Source: Casuarina equisetifolia
Lineage: Eukaryota; Streptophyta; Magnoliopsida; Fagales; Casuarinaceae
DNA: 64,000 nucleotides
Direction of reading: 5' to 3'
Assembly: GCA_028551475.1 (NCBI GenBank)
Contig: CM052359.1
Coordinates: 1,756,001-1,820,000 of the forward strand
Shown: positions 37,496-53,582 of the stretch, piece by piece
Position numbering within the stretch: the first letter of the stretch is position 1
How the letters are laid out: each line of letters starts with the position of its first letter
Translations under genes and position numbers: made by a program
The notes under the pieces: generated by a model
Database searches by the model: none
What the model was told of the DNA's origin: nothing
Seen by the model: only the letters and a program-made list of their open reading frames with translations

Positions 37496-40400
37496 TCAGT
37501 TGCCCACGTTCCTCCTGGGCCTCCACCTATTTGGATTCCCTCGACGATTCCATGTCGACTCACGAGGCTCTGTGTAGTTGTCACTTCTCTCAGTATATCC
37601 CCTTGCTTCCCCGTAAACTGGTCTCCTATATGACTGTTTCTTCACATGGTGCTCGGGTGTTGAAGCATTAGACTTACTTGTCCTGCCCTCTTCATAAAGC
37701 AATGGTTGAATCCCTTCCAAATCAGGTTCTGGTGCAAACCCCACAGGCCGTTTGGATTCATCCATTCTTCTAAACGTAATTGATATCCTAAACAGATTGA
37801 AGACTCGTCAGTATTAAACAAGAGCTATCCACACAAGCATTTACAAGCAGACTAAATACTATTATGAAGTTTTAAGCAATACCTCGTTGCAGGAACTGCA
37901 GGTACGCAATGCTTAGCCACATCAGCTCCATTTCCATTGATTACTAGAACAGATCTGGACGAAAAATGATGACTTTAAGTACTTTCATTCCGAATTACAA
38001 ACAAAGGGATAACAAAACCTTCGACAAGCAAATAGGCAAAAAGCGGCAGAAAAAACATAGGAAGCGCAGAAAAGAAGTAAAAGAATTCAGTAGGCCATAC
38101 CCCACAGGCAGAGGAATTGAATAGGAGCCAGAAAACTCGCCAGGACCAATAATTTTCAAGTTTGATCCAAAAATGATATCGCACTCGCTTAGAAATGACA
38201 CAGTGCAGAAAGGCCGCAGAAAGTCATGGTTGTCAATGTGCGGAGGTATACAGTCCCCTTCTTCGTAGATGTTGACAATGCAACTATCAGGGACACAGCT
38301 AGGAGGAAGTACATGCCATCTGACCAGCCTCTTAATGATCACCTTGAAAAGAGGAGGCACAGCATCCACTAATTCACCAGAGAGAATGCCAGGAGGATTA
38401 CCATTTTTATCCTGCCATCACAATACAGTATTTAGCAGTTTATCATTTATGATACCACTTTCTAAAATTATAATAAGACTCAAGAGTATAATGATTAGCG
38501 AAATGCCACAATAAAGCAGGATGGTTGGGAAACTTACCGTTGCATAATTGTAACAGCAACCAAATTGGATGGTAACACGTCCCTTGCCCCTCATCCATCT
38601 AGTAGGTGCCGAATATGTCCGTTCTGCAAGAAGTTATGGAGATATATATCATGCAGAACCTCAAAAAACATGTTACAAATGCATTTGGAAAATTGAACAA
38701 AGAAGAACAAAGCAAAAGAAAAAGAAAAAAAAAAAAGGGTCCTGTTTCGGAGAAAGATTGGAAAGAAGTTTGCACTCAACAGACACATATTTGTAGGTTT
38801 AGCAACCAAACAATGAAAAGAAAGTAAAACACAGGCAATTAGAATGAGATGAAAAATTTTCATTCGTCTACATAAACATCATGCAGACCAAGGTATAGGC
38901 CTTTCCATTTGGCTACACCAATAATTGCATCTGTCAAAGAGTGTAGCCTGAAGGAAGCCAGGTACTTGGTTTTACACACTTTTTCTACAACCAATTATCC
39001 CAAAGACTACACAATTGTTAAAAATCCCAGAAAGAAGAAGAGAATATAGTTTTTCACCAATCAAAAATATTAGGTCGTTTACCACCCGTCAAACTGATTG
39101 CATACGTTCCCTCTCAATCCAGGTTCCAACGCATTAATAGAAAAAGGAATTTATCATAAAAGCCACACTAAGGTGCTCAAACTCAGTTTCAGCCATAACT
39201 ATCAGAAAGTTGAGAACATGTAATGAATCTTGGACCTTTATGATATTTTTTGATCCAAATCCCACTCATGACTCTACGCGTCATAAATTCCTAGCCACCA
39301 CTTGACTCCAAAATAAACAAGAAACAGGATCTATCACTAAAATGATGATTGCAAGCACATGGATCAGAACATGAATTGAAGGATAGGAATTAACCTAACC
39401 AAATTGACGGCAACTTATGCAGCTAGGAAGCACAAAGCACAGAAACAAACCAAACATGGTCGCGGCTACATGGAATAGAAATCTGTAAAGAGAACTGTAA
39501 CTGATCATCATATGATGGTTCTTTACACGGCAAGAGTTTCAGCCTGTCACTCCAACGCTACATCTTGTAACTTGAAGACAGTGAGGAAAAGGATTTTAGG
39601 CTGTAGATCTTTTTATTAAACCTCAGGGCCAGCCACAGATGTCTCTAAATGTTTAAGTACAAATATGCAGACATTGATTGCATTCATGCGTGCCATTCTA
39701 AACATGTAAACATAAGCAATATTTTGGGTGCCCGCACAGAATCACTAATTACTAAAATGGACGCTACTTTCCTAAGTACAGCAACCGTCACCAAAAAGCC
39801 ACATTAATATGATGAAAAATTCCCTCTGCCAACATCAATAGCAAGCTTCATGACCAATAAAAATTACTCAGAAACGACTAAAACTGACAAATAAGAACAA
39901 TTCCAGAGTTGCCAAGAGACAACCAGAACCACTAAGTTGGAGCCAACTAATTTACCTTTCAATTCTCCTCTTCTCCCCATTTCTTGAAGCGCATACACAT
40001 GATCCACGATTCTCTTCTGCTCTGCCGCGCTAAAAATACCCTTGTGGAGCTCAAGCCCCTGGAGTACGTTGATAATCCTTCCATTAACTCTCTCCAAGCA
40101 TATATAGTCTTTCTTTCGCTCCACACGCATGAACCGAAAGTATTCTCTCTGTTCCCTCGACAGCTTTGGCTTCGGGTTCTGGATAGGCATCAACGATACC
40201 CTCAATTCGCCTGTGGAAGCATTTACATCAACCGAGCGTTTACTTGGCTGGGAAGAGTCGTCCTCCTCTTCCCCTTCCTCCTCCTCCTCTTCCCCAAGCT
40301 CGTCTTCTTCTTCCTGTGCCATGTCAGCCCAGGACATCCGTTGCTGGCTCGTGTTTGGATCCATGGGTTCAGGCGAACACTCCGCACCATCTTTCCCGTT

Positions 40401-41002
40401 TCCGACCGAATTGGTCTCACAGTTTTCGTCTCCGTGGTTCTCACTCATTCCCTGCCCCGATCGGGACTCATCCGGGTTTGAAACATCCAAATTCTCTTCC
40501 GGGTGATCCGTTTCGGCATTGGCATCGAGTTCTACAATTCCAATTCAGCCAATTTGAAAAAGGGGAACCAAATTTATAACGTAAACGAACAAAAACCCCA
40601 ACCGAACTACAAGAAAAAGAACGCAAAACCCAAATTGAAAAAAGGTAGGAAAAAGACCCTCAATTCCGGCCAAAAAAAGGGCTAGCAAATGCAATGCAAA
40701 AACTTTAGAACAGCGAAAAGAAAACTACCAATTGACGCAGCCACAGAACGCAATTCCGGACTTAAAAATTAAAATAAACAACAAAAATCAAATAAATTTA
40801 GGAAATAGTGCGCAGACTCCGTACCAGAGCCGAGTGAAAGCACGCGATCGGAGAGCTTCTGGACGCAGTTCTCGCAGAGGTCCCTGGAGAGGAACGGGAG
40901 CCAAGTGGTCAGGAACTCCGACGCGATTCGGAGCTCCTCGGGCTTGTACTTGCAGAGTACCGGGTCGCCGTCCCTCGGTCCAACCCGCGGCTCGCCGGAC
41001 AT
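37496..41002 (-). CDS. ALKBH9B: ALKBH9-type Fe(II)/2-oxoglutarate RNA demethylase
   Basis: This AlkB-family dioxygenase is expected to remove N6-methyl groups from adenosine in RNA, as shown for Arabidopsis ALKBH9B. Six exons join in phase: 41002-40825, 40531-39956, 38623-38538, 38411-38101, 37954-37883 and 37787-37496, giving 504 residues. The N-terminus has the YKPEELRIASEFLTTWLPF block; an acidic Glu-rich stretch follows in exon 2, then the NVLQGLELHKGIFSAAEQ lead-in to the catalytic fold. Iron ligands are visible as the H-x-D in PPHIDNHDF (about H338 and D340) and the distal His in AKHCVPAV (about H399). RISITFRRMDE carries the 2-oxoglutarate-binding Arg. The C-terminal tail is Arg/Asn/Gly-rich, as in RNA-binding proteins. 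Position next to WUS fits At2g17970 (ALKBH9B), though ALKBH9C is its close paralogue. Confidence 0.93.
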
Positions 41003-41953
41003 GATGAAGATGACTGTTACGATGAAGACGAAGACAATGTTGCGTGCAAACACCGTAAGATTGACAGCCGATGAACAGAGCTGTTACGGACAGAAGTGTG
41101 AACGGTATTTAAAGATGGAAGATTCTCCATCTCCTTCTCGTACTGGGTCTTCCTTGACTTAACCGACTTATGTACGGTTTTGGGCTTGGGCCGTATTCAA
41201 CTTCCCCATAATCTCGGAGGCAAGGATTTAATTTTTTCTGTTTGTTTTATTTTTAGAAAAATAGGGTTTGATGAAATATTTTAGATTTTAAAGATAATTT
41301 ATAAAAATTATTGGGCGAAGAATATGGACTTACAAAACAAAAAAAAAGTATGGCCAACAATTATATGACTAATAAAAAAAATTTGATGTAATTGAAAAAT
41401 GTCTAATTCAATTAGAAATAAGTATTATTTAATTTTTTAAATTATATGCTCATCCTAATAAGTAATAAATATTATCATTTTGTCTAGTAAATGAAAAAAC
41501 TATGTAATTCGAGATAAATAATTTTTGTACCTATGTAAAATTAATTTAACCTCTACACACTAAATACAAAAAAAAAATTATGCAATTTGAAATAAGTAAT
41601 ATCTAATCTTCTTTGAATTTTTATAAACCAAGAAATTACTAAACAAATGTCTCTTCTTCTTTTTTAAATATTCTTACACTTTGGGTTATTTTGATTAACC
41701 TATTAAATAAGACAAACACCAAAGGATTTCATAATCTCATATTTAAAAATACTGTTAAAAATAGTGGCATCATTTTAAAGAATTGTATGAGTTATGATAA
41801 TTTCAAACTCAAAGCATGCCCATTTTGTCTGAGTCTCCGAAATTTCCCTCGAAACGGCGCCGTATTTGTGGCATTTATCATAACCAGAGGATAAGAAGAG
41901 ATAAAGCAAATCCAACCACTAGATGCTCTTGCTGTTTCGACTCCGAAGCAACG
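41003..41953. other. Divergent intergenic region between ALKBH9 and the plastid protein gene
   Basis: The first ~160 bases are GC-rich and probably hold the ALKBH9 leader and promoter. The middle (41,230-41,790) is AT-rich. The last ~140 bases (from 41,816) are open in frame with the next gene from an upstream ATG. I take this as leader, because the transit-peptide-like start is at 41,954. No other gene seen. Confidence 0.55.
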
Positions 41954-42499
41954 ATGTGCGCCTGTTTCCTCCACCCCCTCGCTTCAAAATCAGCACCGTC
42001 GACGGCTTTCATCTTCAACGAACCTTCTATCAAACATAACCAGATCTCTCTACCGTTCCTCCGGCGATCAGCGGTTGCGGCAAGTCCCACCAGCGCCAGC
42101 AGCAGCGACAACAGCGACAGTAACGGGAACGTTTCGCGCCAGCAGGTTTCGCCGCCGGTGACGCCACCGAACACGGTGGAGATCAAGTTCAAGGGGAGGT
42201 CGAGAAGGCGTTCGAGACGGCTGAGGGAGGACGGGGACGCCAATGGACAGGCCGTGAAAGCTCGAGCTCCGGTTTCGGAGCCGCCGAAGAAGTGGGAGGA
42301 CATGAGCTTCAGGGAGAAGGCGATTGAGCTGTACGTGGGAGAGAAGGGTATGCTTTTCTGGCTCAATAAATTTGCCTACGCTTCCATCTTCATCGTCATC
42401 GGAGGTTGGATCATATTCCGGTTTGTGGGTCCTTCGCTTAATCTCTACCAGCTGGACACTCCTCCTCTGGCTCCTGAATCCTTGCTCAAGGGTTCGTGA
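41954..42499 (+). CDS. Plastid-targeted single-pass membrane protein (At2g17972-like)
   Basis: A single exon of 181 codons. The N-terminal ~45 residues are rich in Ser, Ala and hydroxylated residues with few acids, as in chloroplast transit peptides (MCACFLHPLASKSAP). A Ser/Asn-rich linker, a basic patch (KFKGRSRRRSRRLRE) and EDMSFREKAIELYVGEKG follow. One membrane segment lies at about residues 141-158 (AYASIFIVIGGWIIF). The conserved-looking tail LNLYQLDTPPLAPESLLKG ends the protein. An in-frame ATG at 41,816 would add 46 residues, but these do not look like a transit peptide. The location between ALKBH9B and the zinc-finger gene fits At2g17972, a thylakoid-associated protein of unknown role as far as I recall. 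Coding status is firm; function is unknown. Confidence 0.85.
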   Translation: MCACFLHPLASKSAPSTAFIFNEPSIKHNQISLPFLRRSAVAASPTSASSSDNSDSNGNVSRQQVSPPVTPPNTVEIKFKGRSRRRSRRLREDGDANGQAVKARAPVSEPPKKWEDMSFREKAIELYVGEKGMLFWLNKFAYASIFIVIGGWIIFRFVGPSLNLYQLDTPPLAPESLLKGS

Positions 42500-43687
42500 T
42501 GGAACCCAACCCAAGTGGCTGAATTGTGATCGTCAATAAGACTCAAATTTTGTAGACATGTCCACTCATCTCCTACCTTTTCACCACTTTTTGTTACATC
42601 ATTTTATTTCAAGCTTAATTAACCCTCGTTCAAATGGTTCACTCAATGCACATTGAATTCAATGGACATATTGTTTGAATGTTTATTTCTTTTGATAAAA
42701 ACCAATTCATAAGATAGAGAATTATGATTATAAAAAATATAACAAACTAATATATTGGTAATATGAAATTATTAGAACCAATGCAAAAAATTGTTTTCCA
42801 TTGCTAAAATACAAACTTGTAAAATAGTTAATATGTTTATAACGAATGAAGTCTTGTAATATTGTATCAAAGTTTTACAATCTCTTTACACTCTTCTAGG
42901 TAAGAAAATATAATTAGTTACAAAGAATACAACAAATTAATATATTAATAATGTGAAATTATTAAAATTGGTATGAGAAGATATGAACTTGTAAAATTAT
43001 TTATATAAATAAAATGTCTTTGTTCCTTTAAACTAGTTGGTATCAAAGTTTGATTCTCTCTTTGCACTCATACGGATATGGGTCAAAAAATTCACAAAGT
43101 GTAAATAACATTGTACGGATATGGGTAAAAAAATTCACAAAGTGAAAATAACATTGTAGCATGATTCTCGTTAAACTATTACGGTGAAGTGGTATGTTAA
43201 AATTGGTTTAAATTGTCCCATATTACTAAAATATGGACTCGTAAAATAGGATAAACATCAGATTTTAACATCTTTATAGTTTCCAACGTCCTAGAAAAGA
43301 AGGAAAAAAGAAAAAAGAGAGACGGCAGTTTCGTATTCCAATAAAATGAAGCAATATGGAGCAGTACTTCCACATGAGCTAGGCCATTAGAAAACACCAA
43401 TCCATGACTATTATCATCAAAACAGACATTGAACATAGAACAGTAGCCATGCAACTGACACCAACATCCACAGCAAACAAAGACAATCTAAAGCTGCATC
43501 TTACATCCTCTGGGAGGGAAAAACTAATCCTATGGATATCTAGAATACTATAACTATCTAATGGAAATAAAAGAGGACTGAAACAAACTTTCGTGTCCCC
43601 ACCAGAATAGTACATGATTGAAATGAAAACAAAAGCTCAACAAGTACGCCTCGAGGATACAACACAAGAAACCGGATATTTGTGCGG
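42500..43687. other. Convergent intergenic region with a 43-bp tandem duplication
   Basis: The 3' ends of the plastid protein gene and the zinc-finger gene face each other here. The DNA is AT-rich and carries phrases of a dispersed family (for example TTGGTATCAAAGTTTGATTC near 43,037 and TTGTCCCATATTACTAAAA near 43,212). A 43-base segment starting TACGGATATGGGT is duplicated head to tail at 43,071-43,113 and 43,114-43,156, with two or three differences. From about 43,260 the sequence is likely 3' UTR of the zinc-finger gene. Confidence 0.55.
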
Positions 43688-46600
43688 CTACATGACGTTG
43701 ACAGGTTGAGAGAGCACATTTCTTTGAGTCTTACACCTGTAGAGAACAAGGCTCCCAATATTAGTCCAAAGAATTCAACGAAAGCAAGGCTTCCAACATG
43801 AAATTCAAAAAAAAAAAATTCCGTGAAGTTCAAAGAGTTGCTTAAGGTGAATATCTGATCTTTGAAAAGTGTGCCACCGGTATTTGCACCTCATATTTAC
43901 TAACCTATTGCATTGTAACCGTGATGCATAATTATGGTTGTTGCAATTTGTGCACATCCAATCACCTTCACGCCATTGTTTTGCCCTGGTAATGAGGGAT
44001 CAGAAGGATTAAAATATTGATCACAATAGCCGTTGTAGAAGCACACATAATTATGAGTTATGTGCTCAACAGAACTCGAGGCTCATAAGAAGCCCAAGTA
44101 TCCAAATAAGCGATCTATATAGATGGTATGGGCATGCAAAAGGAGGAATAAGTCAAATTATTACCCTTTTCCAAGCAGAGCAGGTGCAGTTGGTTGCTGT
44201 GGAAACTGCATGGGCACTGGAAAATTTGGAGCAGGACCTGAGTTTACATTTGGGTAAGGAGCATAGGGTCTGGTGTTAGGGTCAGCATTGGCCCCTATCA
44301 TTTGCTCGAAACCTGGGTATGATTGCAGCTGACCATTTGACTAAACATTCCAAGAAAAGGAAAAACCCAGTTGTGAAAGTTAAACCAAGGCCAAAACAAC
44401 AATATATTAACCCGAACATCACACCAGAGAACGAATCCTTACTTGTCCCACATTCAATCTCTTGTTATCCCAGTCATGCACCAAGTCATCAGAAGCCAGT
44501 CTCTTTGTTCCAAGTGCTTTATGTCAAAGAGAGGAAGAAAATAATTTACAACATCAGTTCGAGATTGTTAACTCATTCCAAATACCAAATAGCTGCAGTT
44601 AAAATCTGCACCCATATCATCTGAAAGCTTTTTCTTTTTCTCCAACCACTAAAAACAGGCAATCAATGAACAGAAACTACTTAGAGTCATATCTCTTATG
44701 ACAGTAATGACCAAAAGAAAGTTTGTACCTTGTGGGAAAGCATTGCATTTTTTGCACTGGAAATAAGACAAAAGCTGAATCAAACAATAATCATAGCAAA
44801 TAACTAATATTTAAAATCTCCTATGCGCTGAATGTGAAAAAGAATGTCTAATTCCTAGATTACTGCATCACACCTGGGCACGCGAGGAGTAATTGTGGAA
44901 GCCACAATTGCATAACCAATCACCATTGCGCCATCCTTTAGGAGCTGTGAGAAGCTGATTAGCAGGGTCTGGGTAAGGATATCCAGAACTATGGCTACCA
45001 CCCAGTGGCCAACTAGAAGATGGCTGAACTCCATATTTATCAGGCCCTGCCACAGACCAGTTGGAGCCCAATGGAAGTGGCGGCTGGGGAGTTCCATTGC
45101 CATATAATCCAATATTCATCTTTTGTTCTGGTCCTCCTTGGGCCCTGGCAAAATAATGCGTATAAGATGGGAGAGAAGCTCCAGGGATTGCAATTGCTGG
45201 CATCGCTGCTACCTCCTTTGGTTGCCCACACTTTTTGCACATCTCTCTTGATGCATAATTGTTGTTAGTGCAACCTATTGATCCATTCCCACACACACCC
45301 AACCCACAACGCAGCAGGGGAGAAAGGAAGCCAAGTATACGCACACCACCCAGTCCATCCCATATGAAAATATACATACAAAAGAGACAAATGACTCAAC
45401 CTAACTGGTATCAAGCTCTAATCTCAACTTGACAAAAGATTGTAAATCAAATAACGCAGTCAGCAGAAAAAAACATATTTCACCCAGCAAAAAACTGCCA
45501 ACATATAAAACAGAGACATAACAAATCAGAAGCATATATGAAAAGCATAAAAATATGATTGGTTCTACAAGAACTACAATGATGGACTGCAGGAAGAAAC
45601 AGTACCAAAAATTAATTCGACTATCACACTTTGAGAACTCAATGGTTTAGATTCCTTCGTACCATTGTAATGGATCATTGCTGGATTATTCGGTGAGTTT
45701 CCCAAAAAGAAACATCAAGAGAGGTCTAGCATAATGTTTTGTGAAATCAATCAGCATGGCCAAGCTCATTTGATAGTCACTCTAGATTCATTCTCTGATA
45801 CTTTGCATGCCCGTGTCATTTATTTCCTTGTTGATATACCAAACTAGTCACTTCTAAGCAGTCAGAATTTGCAAAACTCTCTAATTTTGAACTTCTAAAA
45901 TAGTATTTCGTTTGTCACCTAGAAAAGTAGGAGAAGCAGAATACTATATATATCTTGGTTAGAAGACAACTCAGAACTACTATTAATTAGTGAATACGTC
46001 CTCTACGTAATTTATTCCACCAACCGTTAAAAACAATATTACACAGCACTAAGAAAGTGAAAAAGAAAAAAGAACTAAGCACATGTTATTTTGTAAGATC
46101 AGAGTCCTCTAAAGTTCCCGAGGCACTCAATTCCATAGATCTAATCATTACTTTCAAAGATAATGGGTCATATTTACCATTGGATTTTGATGACTTATGA
46201 AACATGATGAATCGGGAGAATATGAAGCAAAAAAAAATCTCAGAACCTGAATACAGCCCATCGGATCTTGATCCCTCAACAAAATAGGATTAAGAAACTC
46301 CAATAAGAACTCGGTGGCATCTTGATCCCACAACCCAAACCCGAGCTGCAGCTTTAATATAGGGCAATTACTGGTCAAACCAAATCCAGCATTCTCCTTA
46401 ACACCCTAAAACCCAATCCATCTTGACCACTTCAATCCCCACCCTGACAAAGGCTCATCCAGAGCTCCAGAAACCAAAGAACCAAACCACGCCCCAACAT
46501 CCATTAACAAAGAAACAACGAATATGTAAAACGAAGAAACTCAAATTCAACATAAGCAAGCAAAGAGAGTGCTGACGGAGAAACTAACTAACCGGTGCAG

Positions 46601-46758
46601 ATCCAATCGCCAATACGCGGGAGCCACTTGGAGTCGGCGGGGGTTTTGGTGTCGACGAGAAGGCGAGGCTGCTTGCATCGGTTGCAGAACGACCTAAAGG
46701 CATAGTTCCTATTCTCACACCCACTGCACTCCCAATCGCCTTCTCTTCCCTCCACCAT
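43688..46758 (-). CDS. RanBP2-type zinc-finger protein with four fingers (At2g17975-like)
   Basis: RanBP2-type fingers bind single-stranded RNA or ubiquitin; plant members of this type are probably nuclear RNA-binding proteins. Seven exons, 46758-46593, 45274-44874, 44756-44729, 44516-44443, 44340-44165, 43985-43905 and 43736-43688, give 324 residues in a closed frame. Finger 1 (about 7-33) is WECSGC...FCNRC, finger 2 (~50-76) WICTGC...MCKKC, finger 3 (~174-193) WLCNC...QCKKC and finger 4 (~291-310) WMCTNC...QCNRC. Finger 3 has only one residue between its first two cysteines rather than two, and spans the exon 2/3 junction. Exon 3 is a 28-nt microexon. The linker between fingers 2 and 3 is Gly/Pro/Ser-rich. 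A HDWDNKRLN block follows finger 3. Gene order fits At2g17975; At1g67325 is a related gene. Confidence 0.9.
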
Positions 46759-48062
46759 TCCCTCTCCCTCTCTTTCTCCCTCGCTACGGCGGCAAATCCT
46801 TCTTCCTTCGATCTTCACTCGTTGCGGCTAATACAAGGCGGTCTTTGAAATCAGGGGAAGGAATTGAAAGACCGATCAACTCTCAAATCGCTGACCCACG
46901 AGGGCCACGATGTCGGCCTCGTCGTCGGCGTGAAGATTGGGCTGGGCTTTAAACAAACATGGATCTTTTATCACGGATAAAATCCGGCTCATCTAATTCT
47001 AGAATAATAAAAATAATAGGACGGTATTATAGAATTTTGGAAAAAAGTTAGAACCTAAAAAGTGTCTCATTGCAACAAATAATTATTTGATAGAAAATAA
47101 ATAAAAAATAATTATCAGCACGAGGAAAGTGATATAATTTTTTAGTTATACAGTTGATATTAGAAGGGATAAAATAATAATTTTTCATGTAAAGGTAATG
47201 TCATAATTTGACCTATTATGACTTTTATTATGTTACTTGTAAATATAAAGTTTTGAAAAATCATAAATGTGTGTGTATGAAAGTGAAAAAAAAAATGGTA
47301 GAGTAACATATCTCTAGTAACTCATTCGTATTTGAAAATATAAAAATAATAATAGGTTATTATTTATTTAATTTTGACAAGATAGAAATTGTGTGAAAAA
47401 TAAGTATTAAACCTGAGACTACTCAAATAAAGAAAATCTTGAATTGTTAGTAGTTTTATTGTGTTACTAGCAAATTAACCAAATAAGTTGTTGTTTTTGT
47501 TATGTGTACATAAAAAAATGATACATACAAATCAAGTGATTTATGTTCGTGTTTTTTTATATAATAGACACATATACATTAACTATCTTATTTATCATAT
47601 ATTTTTTTATATTAAATTTTAAGTTTTAGATAATGTTTAAGTGAAACTACATATGATATTTTATGATATTCCAATCATATTTGTCGGAATGTAGCACATA
47701 AAACAAATGAGAGCACCTTGTGTACATATAAACTAAAAATTAACGTGAAAGCAACATTTGAGAATGTTACCAAACTTGTTGCATCCCACACGCGTCGACG
47801 TCGTATCGCCCTCGGAGATGACCTCCCAGCCGACTTCGTCCACGAGGCAACAAACGGAGCGCACTTCCAAATTCTCCCGTTTCAACGGGAACGACAAGCC
47901 GACCTGTCTTGGTCGGATTGACAATTACAAAGCCACAAAGATCAACGTCGTCCGGCGTTCTTAAGAGTAGCAGAAGATGTTTCGTTGCTCATGGGATTCA
48001 AGCGGAATCAGAACGTGCAATCCTTCGATATTTGGAGAATTCCGGTTTCTGTTTGGTCCTGA
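46759..48062. other. Divergent intergenic region between zinc-finger and GH9 genes
   Basis: The first ~180 bases form the zinc-finger gene leader and promoter. About 46,950-47,740 is AT-rich and featureless. From about 47,760 the composition rises: a likely GH9 leader that includes a 49-codon ORF starting at ATG 47,818 and ending before 47,965, which could be an upstream ORF. The SLY1 gene, which I recall near this position in Arabidopsis, is not seen. Confidence 0.5.
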
Positions 48063-51164
<3,102 letters not shown>

Positions 51165-53582
51165 TAAACTTGTTAGCAGAAATAAAGAATATATATGCTT
51201 AATCTTTAATTTTATTGTTTAGTTAGCTAATTCAGTGGTAAGTCGATATAGATTGTAATAGTAGAGTTTGAGATTCAACACCTCGTATGTATAAATCGAG
51301 TGTATGTATTGTAATATTAAAAAATAAAAATAAAAATTATAAATCTTAAGTCTTAGTCTCAGTCCTTCTTGTATTAGAATTGCTCAGCCCATAGTGATTG
51401 TACTTATTTAGAACAAGAAATAAACACTGATTAGCATATGAAAAGATTCTTGCTTTGGCTTGTGTACATGAATCTGATGCTGCTCACACAAGAAGCTTTC
51501 TGATCCCATACGGGTAACAAGTCCCACGTTTCGCGAAATCAAGCTAGCTGACTATGTTTAGAATATCATATTTTTAATCATCGTCCCTTTAAAACTGATT
51601 AGAAGGAGTATCCAATACAATCATAGATGACTATGTTTAGAATGTCATATTTTTAATTATTTCCTTTTTAAAACTGAGCTGAAAGAGGATCCAATCCCAA
51701 CATATATAAGGGAATTAATTGCAAGTTGTATTTCTAGTTTCTCTTACAATTACTGGAAGGCCAAGTTATAGATTTCACGAATCATTATCCAAAGACTTAT
51801 ACATAATCATTATCGAAAACCTAATCTAAAAAGTAGTTTATTAGAGCTTTTCTTTTATTTAAGTTTATTTTAGAGATTTTATTTTTGGTACAAAATTATG
51901 GCATGCTAAACATCATTAGAGTCAAGATTAAACAAGATGGAATAAAGTCGACGTTAAAAGACTCAATTTAATATTAATTACTATACCTTTTTATTGTGTT
52001 GACTTGTCCATTTCAAGACAAGCATTGTACTACAACACAACTTTTCACTCCACAAAATGTAGAAAAATGATAAAGACCATTTACTCTGGGACCCCAAATA
52101 ATAAAAAACATTAAATCCCTTCCAACATAAGCACATGATTTTCATCTTTTTCTTAATTTTCTCAAGAAATTATGAGGGTTATGTAACCGTTAATACGACT
52201 AGTTTCGTGGGAATCCAAGGATTGGTGTAAAAGAAAAGAAAAAGATAAAAAGTGAAGAGAAAGGTAAAGGAAAAGAAGACAAATCAAATACCTGCTCGGT
52301 CAGGCCGTGTTGCTCAGATTCTTCTTGTTTTTTCCTTATTTCTTTGCAGGAACGCGGGGCTGGGACCAAGACCAATACTTCCACGACCATCTCCTCCTAT
52401 CGTCATCTTCTGGAGTCAAACGCACCAATTAACCCCTGAGCTTTTCTTCTAATCACAGGCGATCTTTTCTTTCGCCTGCAGAGCTATTTGCTTCCAAGGA
52501 AAACGGATTTTGTCTTGACCCACCAAAAGCTTCGGTTTGTCTTTGATTGTAATCCTTCCTTTCGGCATGTGTGTGTGTGTTTTCTGTTGCGGATTTTGGG
52601 TTTAAGATCGGAATGTGATTTTGAGGTTGATTTTGGTTGGTGGGGATCAGGTGTTTAGGGTTTATGAGTACCGTTGTTTGTGCCCATGTGATCAATTTCG
52701 GTCTTCTTGGTTCAGTTGGTAGAATGAATTATAATCTTGATTTGGGTTTGTTTAATTTCTTTGATTTGGGCATGCTTGTCTGTTCTTTCTTTACTTTTCG
52801 TGAAAAGATGAAAAAATTTGAAGTAGAATGAGTTAGATTTACGATTTGTATGCTGCATTGTATTTTGTTGCGGCGGTTATTTCTCTGGAATTTTAGCAGA
52901 TTGGTCGTAATTAGGTGAGCACGGTAACGTTGGGAATCGAAGCTATGGTAACTGGCTAAAATCTTTGTTTGTATAGCTCAAAGAGGTGCAATGCAATGGC
53001 TAGGAAGGTGGTATTTGGGTGGGGATCGCTAATTTGTTCAGCTTTTGCATGCGATTATTTTCCATTTACAGTTTAAGCGTGTAAAACACTTGTGGTTTCC
53101 ATAAATTAATAATAGGACCTTTTAAAATTTATGTAGCTAGACAATGCTGTCAACTCAGCCTGTGAACATCACAAATACTTTGTGGTGGCTCATTGTAAGA
53201 ATTATCTTCGTTTGATAGAGGTCATCGAATATGCTCAATGTAGAAAACTTAACTTTACTAAATGTATTTACAGCTACATTTAAAATGCTTTTATTAGATA
53301 AGAGTTGCCTACTTGTTTCAACTGGAAAAAGGCAAAAGAGAAACTAGGTCTTCTTTTGCTAGATGGAGAGTTTGATGCATGGTATTGAACATATAATGAC
53401 CATTTTTTAGGCTTCATTTAGCTTGTTTGGTCTCTGGGTTGTTGATTATGACTTGTTTGAACTTCATAGTGCATTATTAGGATTATTTTTATCGCTATTA
53501 GATTATAAAGCTCCTGTAAGACCCTCCATGTATTATGTGACTCAAGTTCTGATGTTCATTTCTGCACAACTTTGGACAGGGA
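51165..53582. other. Intergenic region and 5' leader of the coiled-coil gene
   Basis: It starts with the GH9 3' UTR and AT-rich spacer to about 52,280, including two similar phrases, GACTATGTTTAGAATATCAT near 51,551 and GACTATGTTTAGAATGTCAT near 51,629, each followed by ATTTTTAAT. From about 52,290 a GC-richer leader begins, probably spliced: a donor-like GTTTGT follows about 52,535, and an acceptor at 53,578-53,579 lies three bases before the coiled-coil ATG. The ~1-kb stretch between looks like a 5' UTR intron. It carries a telo-box-like TTTAGGGTTT at about 52,654. Confidence 0.5.

Noticed and set aside
40129-40506. Plus-strand Ser-rich ORF opposite the ALKBH9 acidic exon
   Set aside because: It is the antisense shadow of Glu/Asp codons of the real exon and has no independent support.
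41816-41953. 46-residue N-terminal extension of the plastid protein
   Set aside because: The extension is Arg/Cys-rich and unlike a transit peptide, whereas the downstream Met begins a good one. It cannot be excluded by sequence alone.
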